A DNA stretch of 41,729 nt from Basidiobolus heterosporus B8920 (Eukaryota; Basidiobolomycota; Basidiobolomycetes; Basidiobolales; Basidiobolaceae), in contig JNET01029041.1 in assembly GCA_000697455.1 (NCBI GenBank), positions 1 to 41,729 of the forward strand. Reading direction: 5' to 3'. Below the pieces are notes generated by a model. It saw nothing but the letters and a program-made list of their open reading frames with translations. It ran no database searches and was not told the DNA's origin. Positions within the stretch are counted from its first letter, which is position 1; each line of letters begins with the position of its first letter. Shown in pieces: positions 32,479-41,729 of the stretch. A program made the position numbers and the translations under genes.

Positions 32479-34557
32479 ATTGGCAGTAATGTTTCAAATA
32501 CGACTTGCGGCCAAGTTAGCTTGTACACCATAGGGGATAAATCATTACGATAAATCAATATACTAATGCTAAACATCTAATAAACATAGAAATATACATA
32601 TGACTCAATCGAGTTGATATGAGTATAAGTGACAAATCAGAGTGCATAAACTTTACTAATGATTTGGCAAGTATCAAAAACCATCTTCTATCAATTTCCC
32701 TAGCAGGTAACGACGAACTTGTGATAAGTTTGTGTTGAAGACTCATTGGCCCGAAGGAAGAAGTGAATATTTGCTTTTCTAAGACATCATTAAACAGAAG
32801 GCTACTGACAAATGCATTTGAAACGTCCTCCTAGTTGAATAGCTCACGATGACAGTAGTCCACCTTAGCTAATAATAGGTTGTGTCGGATCCATGGCCAA
32901 TCCAATGAAAAGTAGGTGCTAGTGGGTGATCCTTACATAGTGAAGATTCTAAACATACGATGTTCTCAGTTTGTTGTATTTAGCAGTGTGATCAAACTGA
33001 GACTAGTTACCCAGTTTGTCGATGTTTCTTAATTCCACCTAGCTTTCTCATCGCTCTGATCCCTGAGGTACCATTGACGTTTCTCCCGTATAATCGGGGA
33101 AAATAGTGGAGGCTATGATAATTGAGAGGCAGGTTCCGAATGTGCTTATGATCAGGGAATCAATCAGTGATATTCTAAGCACAAAATCGAAACTCCGATA
33201 AAATGATCGTTGATCTAAACCAGGCCCTCCCAATCAGCATTTATTAGTTGTGAGGTACAGGCTTGGTGTGAATTCGGTACGCTTCAGCACACTGGACGTG
33301 GGAAAGCCATTCAACTAGAACCAAGGTTCAGTTCTGAAGTGGTATTAGCATCACGCATAGAAACTTTGATCCCCTTCCGGAAATGAGACCAGTTCAATAC
33401 CACACCTGATAGACATACATCCACACACCCGGTCCTACCCGTTGTGCCTACTGCGTAGATTTATTTAGGTTCTTGCAGGAGTACTACATCATTCTATGAA
33501 TCATTCATTTTAAACATCCCAAAAACGCAAAAAATCCTGTCTTTGAAGCATGTGACAAAGGTGTGATCAATCAAATACTTAACAAACACACGACAATGAC
33601 GCAAACCCCCTTCACACTTCAAAGCATGTTTACTTAGGATAATCCCCTGAGTTTAATCCGTTATTGTTAAAGGCAACACACTGCATAACTTGAACTCTGC
33701 CTCGTGATAGGCTATCCACGTGTAACTTGGTCAATATTTCCCTTACTTTTGATCTGTGGTCTCGTGCAATGAATCATCAGATGCATTGAAGTATTACAAT
33801 CGTCAATACTCTAAAAAGGGAAAAGGGAAAATAGCTAATATTAAGCCCAACCTTACTCTTAAAATTTCTCACCCTCATGAACAGTCACACTTGTATGACA
33901 TTCACTTTATCTTCCTTTGTCATTCAATCCAAACCTAATCTAATATGTCCTACATTTGCCCGATTTCTTCCTGGCCTGATTCCTTGCTTATTTCTGGTCG
34001 CCTAGCATAAACAGAGAAATCATTGAAATCATTGAAATCCCCGAAAATATACCAGTCAAAATGGTATCCGAGGGTTCGCAACGATTTCCTATTAAATTTG
34101 GATTATTCCGAAATGGGATGAGTGTTTCACAGAATTGAATAAATAAGTTGTGCTGACCTTCCCACGAACTGGACATTCAAGCCTTACTCTTCCATCACTG
34201 CTCTACTTCTTGAGATACACATAACTATACTCTTTAAAAACTATTCTATCCTTAAGACTATATTCAGTATAGTTAAAGAGAAGCCTCAACATAATCTTAT
34301 TGTCTTGACGTTAGCTTGCATCCTTAAACAAGTGTCTGTTTGTTAAGTACCTACCCATTCTGTGAATTTTAGAATGCTTCGCTTGAGGTAGGCCCTTGAT
34401 AGATCCACAGAAATGTGTCTGTTTCCTTCCATATAACACAGCATTTTAGAAATATCATTCCAGTTAACGCACAATCGAGCTTCCGAAGTGGTATATCGGT
34501 AAGCACTGATAAGCACATTTAACAAAACCCCCGTCACTCTCATCATTGGCTAATTGA
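32479..34557. other. Long intergenic region before PEPCK
   Basis: About 2.1 kb, the largest interval without a gene apart from the right end. Only short open stretches lacking ATG or family features. If PEPCK has an untranslated or short coding first exon, it must lie here; I could not find a phase-compatible ATG exon. CATTGGCTAATTG at about 34544 contains an inverted CCAAT box. Confidence 0.5.
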
Positions 34558-36882
34558 ATTGAATTCGTAACTCAGTCAACTACTAAGCAGTCACATCGAT
34601 TACCACATTCAAAATTACTACGTACCTACTACACTGGCGGTAATCAAAAACTCAAAGAATGGGTGTCAAAACATGAGAAACTCCTAAAACCGTCCAAGGT
34701 TCATTGGGTTGATGGATCTGAAAAGGAATATAAGCAGTTGGTTGATTCGCTGGTTCAGCGTGGTGTTATGATACCATTAAACCCTTCTAAACGGCCAAAC
34801 TCATACTTGACACGCACAGACCCAGCAGACGTTGCTAGAGCAGAAAGCTCCACATTCATTTGCTCCAAGAACTCAGAAGATGCAGGGTATGTGCAGAAGT
34901 CCAATGCTCTGTTCTCATCGAGCTTGTCATTTACTTTCTCTCATTTACTTTAGTCCTACCAATAACTGGGTGGACCCAGGGGAAATGCGCGCACAATTGG
35001 CAAAAAACTTCGATGGTTGTATGGAAGGTAAGAAGTAATTCGACTCGTCTGATCTTGCGCAAATACTCACAAATTTCATGCCTATCTCACAATTATAAAG
35101 GACGCACAATGTATGTGATCCCATTCAGCATGGGCCCTATCGGCTCTCCTCTAGCAAGAATAGGTGTTCAGCTCACGGACTCACCTTTCGTAGTTACTAA
35201 CATGCGCATAATGACCCGAATGGGAAGTAAAGTACTGGAACAACTCGGCGATAAAGGGGAATTTATCCCGTGCGTGCACTCTGTTGGATGCCCACTTCCA
35301 AATGGTAAAGAGGATTCTCTTTGGCCATGTAATATACCAGAACGTAAAGTAGTGCACTTTCCGGAAACAAGAGAGATCTGGAGTTTTGGTTCAGGGTATT
35401 GATGGATTTCATGTCACTCATCCTGAACTGGTGTACTCACACAAATTTAGATATGGTGGCAATTCTCTTCTAGGCAAAAAGTGTCTTGCCCTGCGTATCG
35501 CCTCAGTGATGTCAAGAGATGAAGGCACATTGGCAGAGCACATGCTAATTTTAGGATTGACTAGTCCTGAGGGAAAAAAGCACTATGTTGCAGCTGCGTT
35601 TCCAAGGTAATATTTCAAAGAAATTTATGCAGTTCACCGACCCAAAGTTAACGAGCATCTGGTATTTAGTGCCTGTGGAAAAACAAATTTAGCAATGATG
35701 GAACCAGCCTTGCCTGGGTGGAAAATAGAAACCATTGGCGATGATATTGCCTGGATGAGAATCAATGAAAAGGACTCTCGTTTATACGCAATTAACCCCG
35801 AAGCAGGATTTTTTGGAGTAGCTCCAGGCACTTCCAACTCAACTAACCCAAATGCTATGGAAACTATTCGCAGTGATACTATATTCACCAACGTAGCATT
35901 AACTGAAGACGGTGATGTCTGGTGGGAGGGTATGAGTAAACAACCTCCTGCTGGAAAAATCGTAGATTGGCGTGGGGTGGAATGGGAGAGAAGTGAATCG
36001 GAGCCAGTACGCAAAGAACCATTGGCTCATTCGAATTCCCGCTTTACTGCGGCCATATCCAATTGTCCTGTGAAAGACCCACGTTGGGAAGACCCTAACG
36101 GAGTACCTATCTCTGCTATAATATTCGGAGGAAGACGTGAGCACACCATTCCTCTGGTATTCCAAGCTTTGAACTGGAATCATGGTGTTTTACTTGGAGC
36201 CTCTGTGGCAAGCGAAAAAACGGCAGCTGCTGAAGGTACTGATATTGGAGTAGTCAGACATGATCCATTCGCAATGCTACCTTTCTGCGGTTACAATATG
36301 GGCGATTACTTCAAGTAAGTAAGAAAGGCCTGCAACAAGAGTGATAAATCACAGTTAACATATGTTCTACTTTCTCTTAAGACACTGGATTTCCTTAGGT
36401 CAGTCCGCTCCAGATCCATCGAAACTCCCAGCGATCTTCCACGTAAATTGGTTCCGTAAAGGGGCTGATGGGAAGTTCCTTTGGCCAGGATTTGGGGATA
36501 ATTCACGGTAATCTAGGGTGGATTTGATGTTGAATACAGAAAGCGATTGCTTACTCTAATTTAATCTAGCGTTTTGAAGTGGATAGTGGAACGCATTGAA
36601 CACCCAGAAGCTGATGCTCAACCGACACCCATTGGCTATCTACCAAAGCCAGACTCTCTAGATCTTTCTGGAATTGAAAAGGAGGCGACTCCAGAGGTGA
36701 TGTCGGAGCTCCTCAACGTCAATCGAGAATCTTTCGTGAATCAAGTGCGTGAGAATCGAAAATACTTCTCGGTCTTTGGTGAGCATTTCCCAAATGAATT
36801 GAAAGATGAGCTAGACCAAATGGAAGCTCGACTGAAAACAGAACATAGTGTTGAGAGTACTGGTAAAGAAGCGGTAGTTTAG
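34558..36882 (+). CDS. Phosphoenolpyruvate carboxykinase, GTP type (5' end unresolved)
   Basis: Converts oxaloacetate plus GTP to phosphoenolpyruvate, the entry step of gluconeogenesis. Exons: (about 34558)-34886, 34954-35027, 35101-35395, 35451-35606, 35670-36314, 36382-36507, 36570-36882. GTP-class signatures are clear: [58 protein letters not shown], the kinase-1 loop [13 protein letters not shown] (split by an intron), [45 protein letters not shown] and [10 protein letters not shown]. The ATP-class loop GxSGTGKTT is absent. Dikarya normally have only the ATP enzyme. The open frame starts after a TGA at 34555 and has no ATG before conserved residues ([17 protein letters not shown]); the first in-frame ATG, at 34768, would cut into the conserved N-lobe. 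A small upstream coding exon is therefore expected. The catalytic part looks intact. Confidence 0.92.
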
Positions 36883-37488
36883 AAACTCTAGAAAAAGACT
36901 ACTGCCATAGGCCGCAGCCTCAGCTCAAGAATATAGACAACTAATGTAACGTTTTTCAACAAACTCTTATTCAAAGAAGTTACTTGGTTGCTTAACATCG
37001 CCATGTATTCACTATATATCTATTACCGTTGTTGCCTTTTGTCTACATATAGTGATCCTTAATTTTATCGTGCTCTTGTGTGATATTTGAATATACTATA
37101 CTATAACGTTAGCCACCGTTTATTTTGCTAATATGAGTCCTAATTATTCAATCTACAATGTACCTCTTAGGCTTGAGTTGTTAAATTAGAAAGATTTCTT
37201 AAAGCTGTCACAAACCACTAGATATGCCCCATTTATGCTATAATGTGCATTTCAAAATCCAGTAAGTTGAAGTGAATTAAAATAAGTGTGGGTAAGTAGC
37301 TATCAGTATGAGTCAATATAGGGATTAATCCAAGTTTAACAATTCATTTCCCACAGTCAAAAAACCATCACGTCATACTGATAGTCCCACTGAGTGAGAT
37401 CTAAAGTTCAGATTAGCTTTAGACAATCTGGAGATTAATTGTTCATTTATTCTATGAAACCTATGTATATATTTATATGAATATGTAT
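36883..37488. other. Intergenic between convergent PEPCK and DHA2 transporter genes
   Basis: 606 bp, AT-rich, no supported gene; shared 3' region of two convergent genes. Confidence 0.5.
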
Positions 37489-39371
37489 TTAGTGAGCAGA
37501 AGCAGCAATATTTTCCGCTGCTGGTCTTCTCTTTGGTGGGATCTCCTGAAGAAATACCAGGGCAATCACAGCAAGTACACCAAATGGTATTACCGACACA
37601 AAACTCTTGTCCAGTGCATTTACATAGGCACTAATCACTCCCTCACGAATTGCTGGATCAAGTTTCTGAATGGTATCAACAGAGAGCGCGGCTGATTCGG
37701 ACTAAACACGGTCGTGTGGTTAATAGTATGCTCTACAATCTAAATCCTAATTTTCACATACCGAGGTAGAGGGCAACACCTGCCCAATGTTTTTACTAAG
37801 AAAGTTGGTGAGTACTGCCCCTTGGATTGCTACACCAAATACTCCCCCAATGGTCCTCAGGAATGTCACCAAGGATGTGGTGGATGCGTTGTCTACAAAA
37901 GCATCATTGAGATATTATCCTTTGAGTCTATACCCTAATACTCCTGTACCTTGAACGGTAACCGCTGCCTGTGCTGCTAGTAATAAAGTTTGAATCTCGA
38001 AGCCGAAACCTGCTCCAATTAAAATCAAGTAGAGAATCAGCAATCCACGGCTAGTCCCTTCATTCACCGTGGATGATAATCCCAGACCAACAGTCAGTAA
38101 GACTGCCCCAGGGAGTGCAAACACTCGATACCATCCACGAGAGGATGACAAAGGCCCTGAAATCAAGGATGTAACTGTTACACTGAGCATGAATGGAAGG
38201 AGTTGAAGTCCAGCTCCAGTAGCTGTATATCCTTTCACCACTTGGAAGTATATGGGGAAGTAGTACTGTGCACCAAACACACTTGCGCCTACCATGAAGA
38301 ATCCAACACTAGAAACAAGTACGTTGCGAACTTTGAAAAGATGTGGGGCAATTAGAGGCTCTTTTGCGACCTTCAATTCAACATATATAAAGGCAGCTAA
38401 TAGTACAAATCCAACACAATAAACTGATATGACCACTGGGGAAGACCAGGCATACTCATTACCACCCCAGTTGGTAGCCAACAGAATGCAAATCACTGAG
38501 CTTAGAAGGGTGACAATTCCCCAGTAGTCAACTTTGGCCAGTTTTTCACGTAAAGAGCCCTTGGGAGCAGGCATCTTCAACATAAAGATGACGACGAATA
38601 GAGTAATTGCACCAACTGGCATATTGATATAGAAAGCCCAACGCCAGCTAACATGATCTGAGAATATACCTCCTAATAGGGGGCCTAGTACTCCTGATAA
38701 AGCGAATACCGCACCAATTGCACCAAGATACTTTCCTCGTTTGTGTAGTGGAACAATATCTATGGTGTAGAACTGAGTTAGAGACGTAAACCGTTTTACG
38801 GACACCCATGTCTGAATACATACCCGAGATGATGATAACTACCAAACACAAAATCCCTCCACCCCCGATTCCAGACACCGCTCGGAACACAATCAGCATA
38901 GTCATGTTCTGAGATACGCCACACATAATGGAGCCACCCAAAAAGGTGAACAGAGCAAAGAGAATGGTCAATTTACGCCCAAAAATATCCGAGAATTTCC
39001 CATACAGGGGCTGGAATGATGTGAAAGTAAGTAGATACGACGTCGCTACCCACGATACTTGGTTCAATGCATTGAATTCTGACGAGATGGCCGGTAGAGC
39101 TGTAGCAACAATCGTTTGATCCAACGATGCAAGAAATACAGCAAGCATAAGACTAGTAGAATCTATAGTTAGTAGAGAAAATTGTTTGCGCTTGGTGTGA
39201 TACAAGTTCTTACCCTATAAATATAACAATTCGTTGCCGGGTAGAATAGTTCAGCTCTTGTTCCGCCTTCTCCTCCACTCCCAATACAATTTGTGTATCG
39301 TGTTTGTCCGTAACCGAAGCCTGGTTGACTGGAGAGCAATCGAAATCTTCTTTCTCTTTAGTGCTATCCAT
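37489..39371 (-). CDS. Major facilitator transporter, DHA2 (14-TM drug:H+ antiporter) family
   Basis: Five exons on the minus strand: 39371-39214, 39152-38824, 38759-37950, 37892-37762, 37701-37489; 546 residues. The ATG at 39371 opens a hydrophilic N-terminus (MDSTKEKEDFDCSPVN), then RQRIVIFIGLMLAVFLASLD and QTIVATALPAISSEF, the TM1 signature of DHA2 proteins. Motif A follows as GKFSDIFGRKLTI, and antiporter motif C as ALSGVLGPLLGG, with SWRWAFYINMPVGAI immediately after. Length and hydrophobic segments fit 14 membrane spans. Relatives export drugs, toxins or dyes, or carry basic amino acids at the vacuole; substrate cannot be read from the sequence. Splicing restores the complete frame, so the gene looks functional. 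Exon 2 starts at TACTAG|TCTTATG; an earlier TATAG would be out of frame. Confidence 0.93.
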
Positions 39372-40344
39372 TTGCTGATTTGTGCAATGATGTGCGGCTA
39401 TTTGTCTATTTATATCAAGATCTGCTTTCTCTTTTTTGATGGGAAATTTCTTTTTGACTCACGTTGTAACATTAGTCAGTATATGGCTGATCTTTTCATC
39501 CATTTTTAATTCACTAGCTTTGTATCACCATACACAAGGCTTATTCTCACCAACATTATAGGTTAAAGGTTGTTACACTGGAGGAAGCTATGGATGCGAT
39601 CCATCAATGAAACTCAGGTGTCTAGAAGCTCTTTGGATTAAATTCCAACTGTACAAGGAATGCTATCATTTTGTATCATAGTGTATCATTTCTTAGCATT
39701 TCCCAGCATTTCATATGTAATGAGTGAAGGTTGAGTAACAGGCATTTGGCGTTTCTGACTCCTTTTGTGCTTTACTCGTGGAGTAAGAGAGTCCTGATGA
39801 GCATGCTGCCTTGTAAGTCGGTAGGCAGCAATCACTACCAACCCCGGGTTAGTGGTTCATACCAGTTGCTGCATATTATATCGGGTAATCATTTATCCAT
39901 CTTAAAGTCGCCATTATACTCATTTCCCAGTATAATCGGGTAGTACTTCCATTCCCTTGTTTCAGGATCCTGATCCATGGTAAGCGACTGCAATGAGATC
40001 GTTGTACCATACTCACTTTTCCTATTTAGATTTCTGGTATTTTTGGTATTTTCTGAGTCACTGACAACACGTTTGGCATAGGGTTGAGGTTAGGACTTCA
40101 CTATAAGAGTAACATATATCACTACTAATGGATCAAGATGAAAATAGTACTCTTCCCTATAAGAGTCAATGACAAGTTATTCTACAAATACGCCCTTATC
40201 CAATCACTTATTCTAATGAAAATAAATTGCTAGATATTTCTAGTGTAGATTAGTAGGGCCTAGAGGGTTATAACAAGGAAAGCCACCCAAGGTGTAATCC
40301 CCATTGCTGTCTGGGCCTTTCAACAAGACTGTGTAGGAACTCAC

Positions 40345-40640
40345 TACTTTATGAAAATGGGAAATGTTGATCTGGAGCTCATACACCTGAGATCTAATGT
40401 TAGATGGTCATGGGGAAGAGCAAATGGCAGCAAAGGTAAATTAACTAAATGCACTGCCAAATGAACTTGCAGCCTAATGGGAAGCAGAAAGGGTGCATCT
40501 TTCCTCAAGTAGTCCTGCTAAAATTGAGCTTGGTAATCTTCATGAACCTCTTTGGGTAACTTGGCAGCTTGAATAATGTTAACAAACTTGTTTACCAGGA
40601 TAGAGCTCGAGATAATATTCCACCATGATTTGAACCTAGT
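40345..40640 (-). pseudogene. Possible decayed coding sequence of unknown origin
   Basis: On the minus strand one frame runs about 95 codons with a single internal stop, starting TRFKSWWNIISSSILVNKF and passing QAAKLPKEVHEDYQAQF before that stop; it ends at TAG/TGA stops near 40345. There is no ATG and no recognised domain. Position next to the LTR suggests a relic of a mobile element, but it may be chance. Confidence 0.25.
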
Positions 40641-40963
40641 AATTGGTGTAGTCACCTACTGTTAGATTAGTGGATTGCAGGAATTTGTTAACTAATATAT
40701 AGTCTGATTCCCAAGTTAAAACTATGACTGACCAAGACAAGAAGCTAAATGAATAAGCTCTCTGTGAGGATATGGACTTCTGAAGGAAGGAAGTCACCAA
40801 TGTGGGTGAAATCTTAGCTTGAAGTGAATGCTACACAGCAAGTAACAAACCCACTAGAATATCAGATCCCAGAATGTATCTGAAAGAAATAAAAAGCATT
40901 ATTAAGCTATATTCTGCTGTGAGATTCTTGGAGTTATTTGGAGTGACTTAGAGAATCAGAAGA

Positions 40964-41040
40964 ATATGTGGTTTTCACTTGTAGATTTATTGAATGGAAA
41001 GTAGACTTTTATACTTTTACCATGAAGTAAATATTGAAAG
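40964..41040 (-). repeat. Diverged partial copy of the adjacent LTR end
   Basis: TTTTCACTTG, TTTATTG, AAAGTAGACTTTTATACTTTT and AAGTAAA occur in the same order and spacing as in the left 75 bp of the LTR at 41083 (TTTCACTTG, TTTTATTG, AAAGTATTTATATCTTTT, AAGTAAA). This suggests two insertions of related elements, or a partial tandem duplication. Confidence 0.4.
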
Positions 41041-41082
41041 TGAAAATAGTGATATTGGAAGTGACTTTGGATATTAAGAAGT

Positions 41083-41379
41083 TGTTGTACTTTCACTTGA
41101 TGTTTTATTGTATTAAAGAAAAGTATTTATATCTTTTGTTAGAACTAAGTAAAAAAACTATTACATACTATTCTAGAGGGTTCTAAGAACATACTGTAGA
41201 GGTTTCAGCTCATTTGGACATGTTCAAGATTTTTCATAAATCCAACATTTCATAATCTTGTAATTAATCCAAATTGATGTTACGCATTTCAACTTTGACA
41301 AATATCTCATAAATACAAAATATAAGTTATATACCTAGTTATATGAATATTTAGGTGCTAAACTAACCTAATTTCAACA
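41083..41379 (-). mobile_element. Probable Ty1/copia-type LTR (3' LTR of a minus-strand element)
   Basis: 297 bp bounded by TGTTG and CAACA, a perfect 5-bp inverted terminal repeat in the TG...CA form of LTRs. Read on the minus strand it starts TGTTGAAATTAGG directly after a purine-rich tract (GAGTGGGAG) typical of a copia polypurine tract. It then has a TATA box (GATATAAATAC) and an AATAAA shortly before its end. The 5 bases outside the left end are GAAGT, the expected target duplication. The 5' LTR lies beyond the window, so LTR identity and target duplication cannot be tested here. Confidence 0.5.
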
Positions 41380-41729
41380 CTCCCACTCAACTAAATACTC
41401 ATATAAATAACAAACTCTTTCTAGTTGAATATTCAAAGCATCAATATATTACTCTATCATAGAGTAAAAGTTTAAAACCAACTGGGAACTTTTTGTGACC
41501 TATATCACGTCCTAAATATGCATAGGAATGCCCACATTGATCTAAAATTGCATTAGCCAATGCACAACTTGAGCATAGATTTATCCACCACTTGATTTGG
41601 CCGGAAATCTGCTTAACTACTGGTATAAGATCTGAGTTAAGATCTTGATTGAGTAAGTTAGTTTCTCCCACTGAATCTGCAACTTCTAGATGGAGTTCAG
41701 GATCAGTGTCCATCAGATTTTTAGTAGAA
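41380..41729 (-). mobile_element. Interior 3' part of the same LTR element (degenerate)
   Basis: Minus-strand frames immediately upstream of the LTR. One, 41713-41441, encodes 90 residues (MDTDPELHLEVADSVGETNL ... HKKFPVGFKLLLYD) and stops; another frame then continues to an end reading EYLVEWEC-stop at the polypurine tract, similar to the QLEGEC-type end of many copia pol ORFs. The change of frame suggests decay. No integrase, reverse transcriptase or RNase H motif is inside the window; the element runs off the right edge. Confidence 0.35.

Larger units (their letters stand above)
39372..41082. other. Gene-poor region with probable transposon remnants
   Basis: No supported gene. 39660-39720 holds short repeated motifs (GTATCAT, AGCATTT, TCATTT). 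40345-40640 shows a mostly open but interrupted frame on the minus strand (listed separately). 40964-41040 resembles the start of the LTR at 41083 and may be a diverged copy. Confidence 0.45.

Noticed and set aside
33756-33938. 60-codon open stretch in the gap before PEPCK
   Set aside because: Starts with GTG, no domain, no splice link in phase to the PEPCK frame.
38806-39205. Possible disruption of the DHA2 transporter into two pieces
   Set aside because: The two frames join through a normal GTATGT...TAG intron (38823-38760) and the N-terminus is supplied by an exon at 39371-39214; the gene is intact.
1-41729. CRISPR arrays, prokaryotic operons, ribosomal RNA genes
   Set aside because: Spliced eukaryotic genes throughout; no regularly spaced repeats and no rRNA-like segments were seen.

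Overview
The window looks like nuclear DNA from an early-diverging (Mucoromycota- or Zoopagomycota-grade) fungus; I do not name a species. Genes are compact and separated by 0.3-2 kb. Most carry several short introns (about 50-110 nt, GT...AG, ending TAG, CAG or AAG). The protein set is fungal: a Rtt107/Brc1-type multi-BRCT scaffold, Bro1, a PY-motif alpha-arrestin, a DHA2 transporter and a DUF2433-like protein. Two genes are atypical for Dikarya: a GTP-type PEPCK and a probable Integrator subunit 10 homologue. Exon models below were built by hand from splice signals, reading frame and family motifs. No database search was run; homology calls rest on recalled family features.

Layout, left to right. 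0.6-1.8 kb: DAHP synthase (+). 2.8-6.4 kb: two secreted proteins in tandem (+), an LPMO-like protein and a CBM9-like carbohydrate-binding protein. 7.2-9.9 kb: an 11-exon gene (+) whose 713-residue product matches Integrator subunit 10 in motif order and length. 10.2-11.4 kb: glucose-6-phosphate 1-epimerase (-). 12.2-16.9 kb: Bro1 (+) with a very long Pro/Gln-rich tail, convergent with an alpha-arrestin (-) at 17.4-18.5 kb; a short TTAGGG-type tract lies between them. 19.6-20.8 kb: ribosomal protein eL36 (-), divergent from a small unknown gene (+). 21.1-25.2 kb: Rad23 (-) and an aminopeptidase P with a presequence-like N-terminus (-). 25.7-28.7 kb: a calcineurin-phosphoesterase-like (DUF2433-type) protein apparently joined to an RRM and an RG-rich tail (-). 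29.3-32.5 kb: Rtt107/Brc1 (+). 34.6-36.9 kb: GTP-PEPCK (+) with an unresolved 5' end. 37.5-39.4 kb: a 14-TM DHA2 transporter (-). 39.4 kb to the end: gene-poor DNA with a probable Ty1/copia-type LTR (41083-41379), part of the element interior to its right, and a diverged partial copy of the LTR to its left.

Functional themes are central metabolism (aromatic amino acids, gluconeogenesis, hexose-phosphate epimerisation), ubiquitin and endosomal traffic (Bro1, arrestin, Rad23), genome maintenance (Rtt107/Brc1, Rad23) and secreted polysaccharide-active proteins. The three minus-strand genes for the epimerase, eL36 and Rad23 each have a perfect TCACGTGA palindrome 78-127 bp upstream of the start codon, suggesting a shared bHLH-type regulator. 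The strongest candidate for something new is the Integrator-like subunit, because Integrator is usually regarded as missing from the well-studied fungi.
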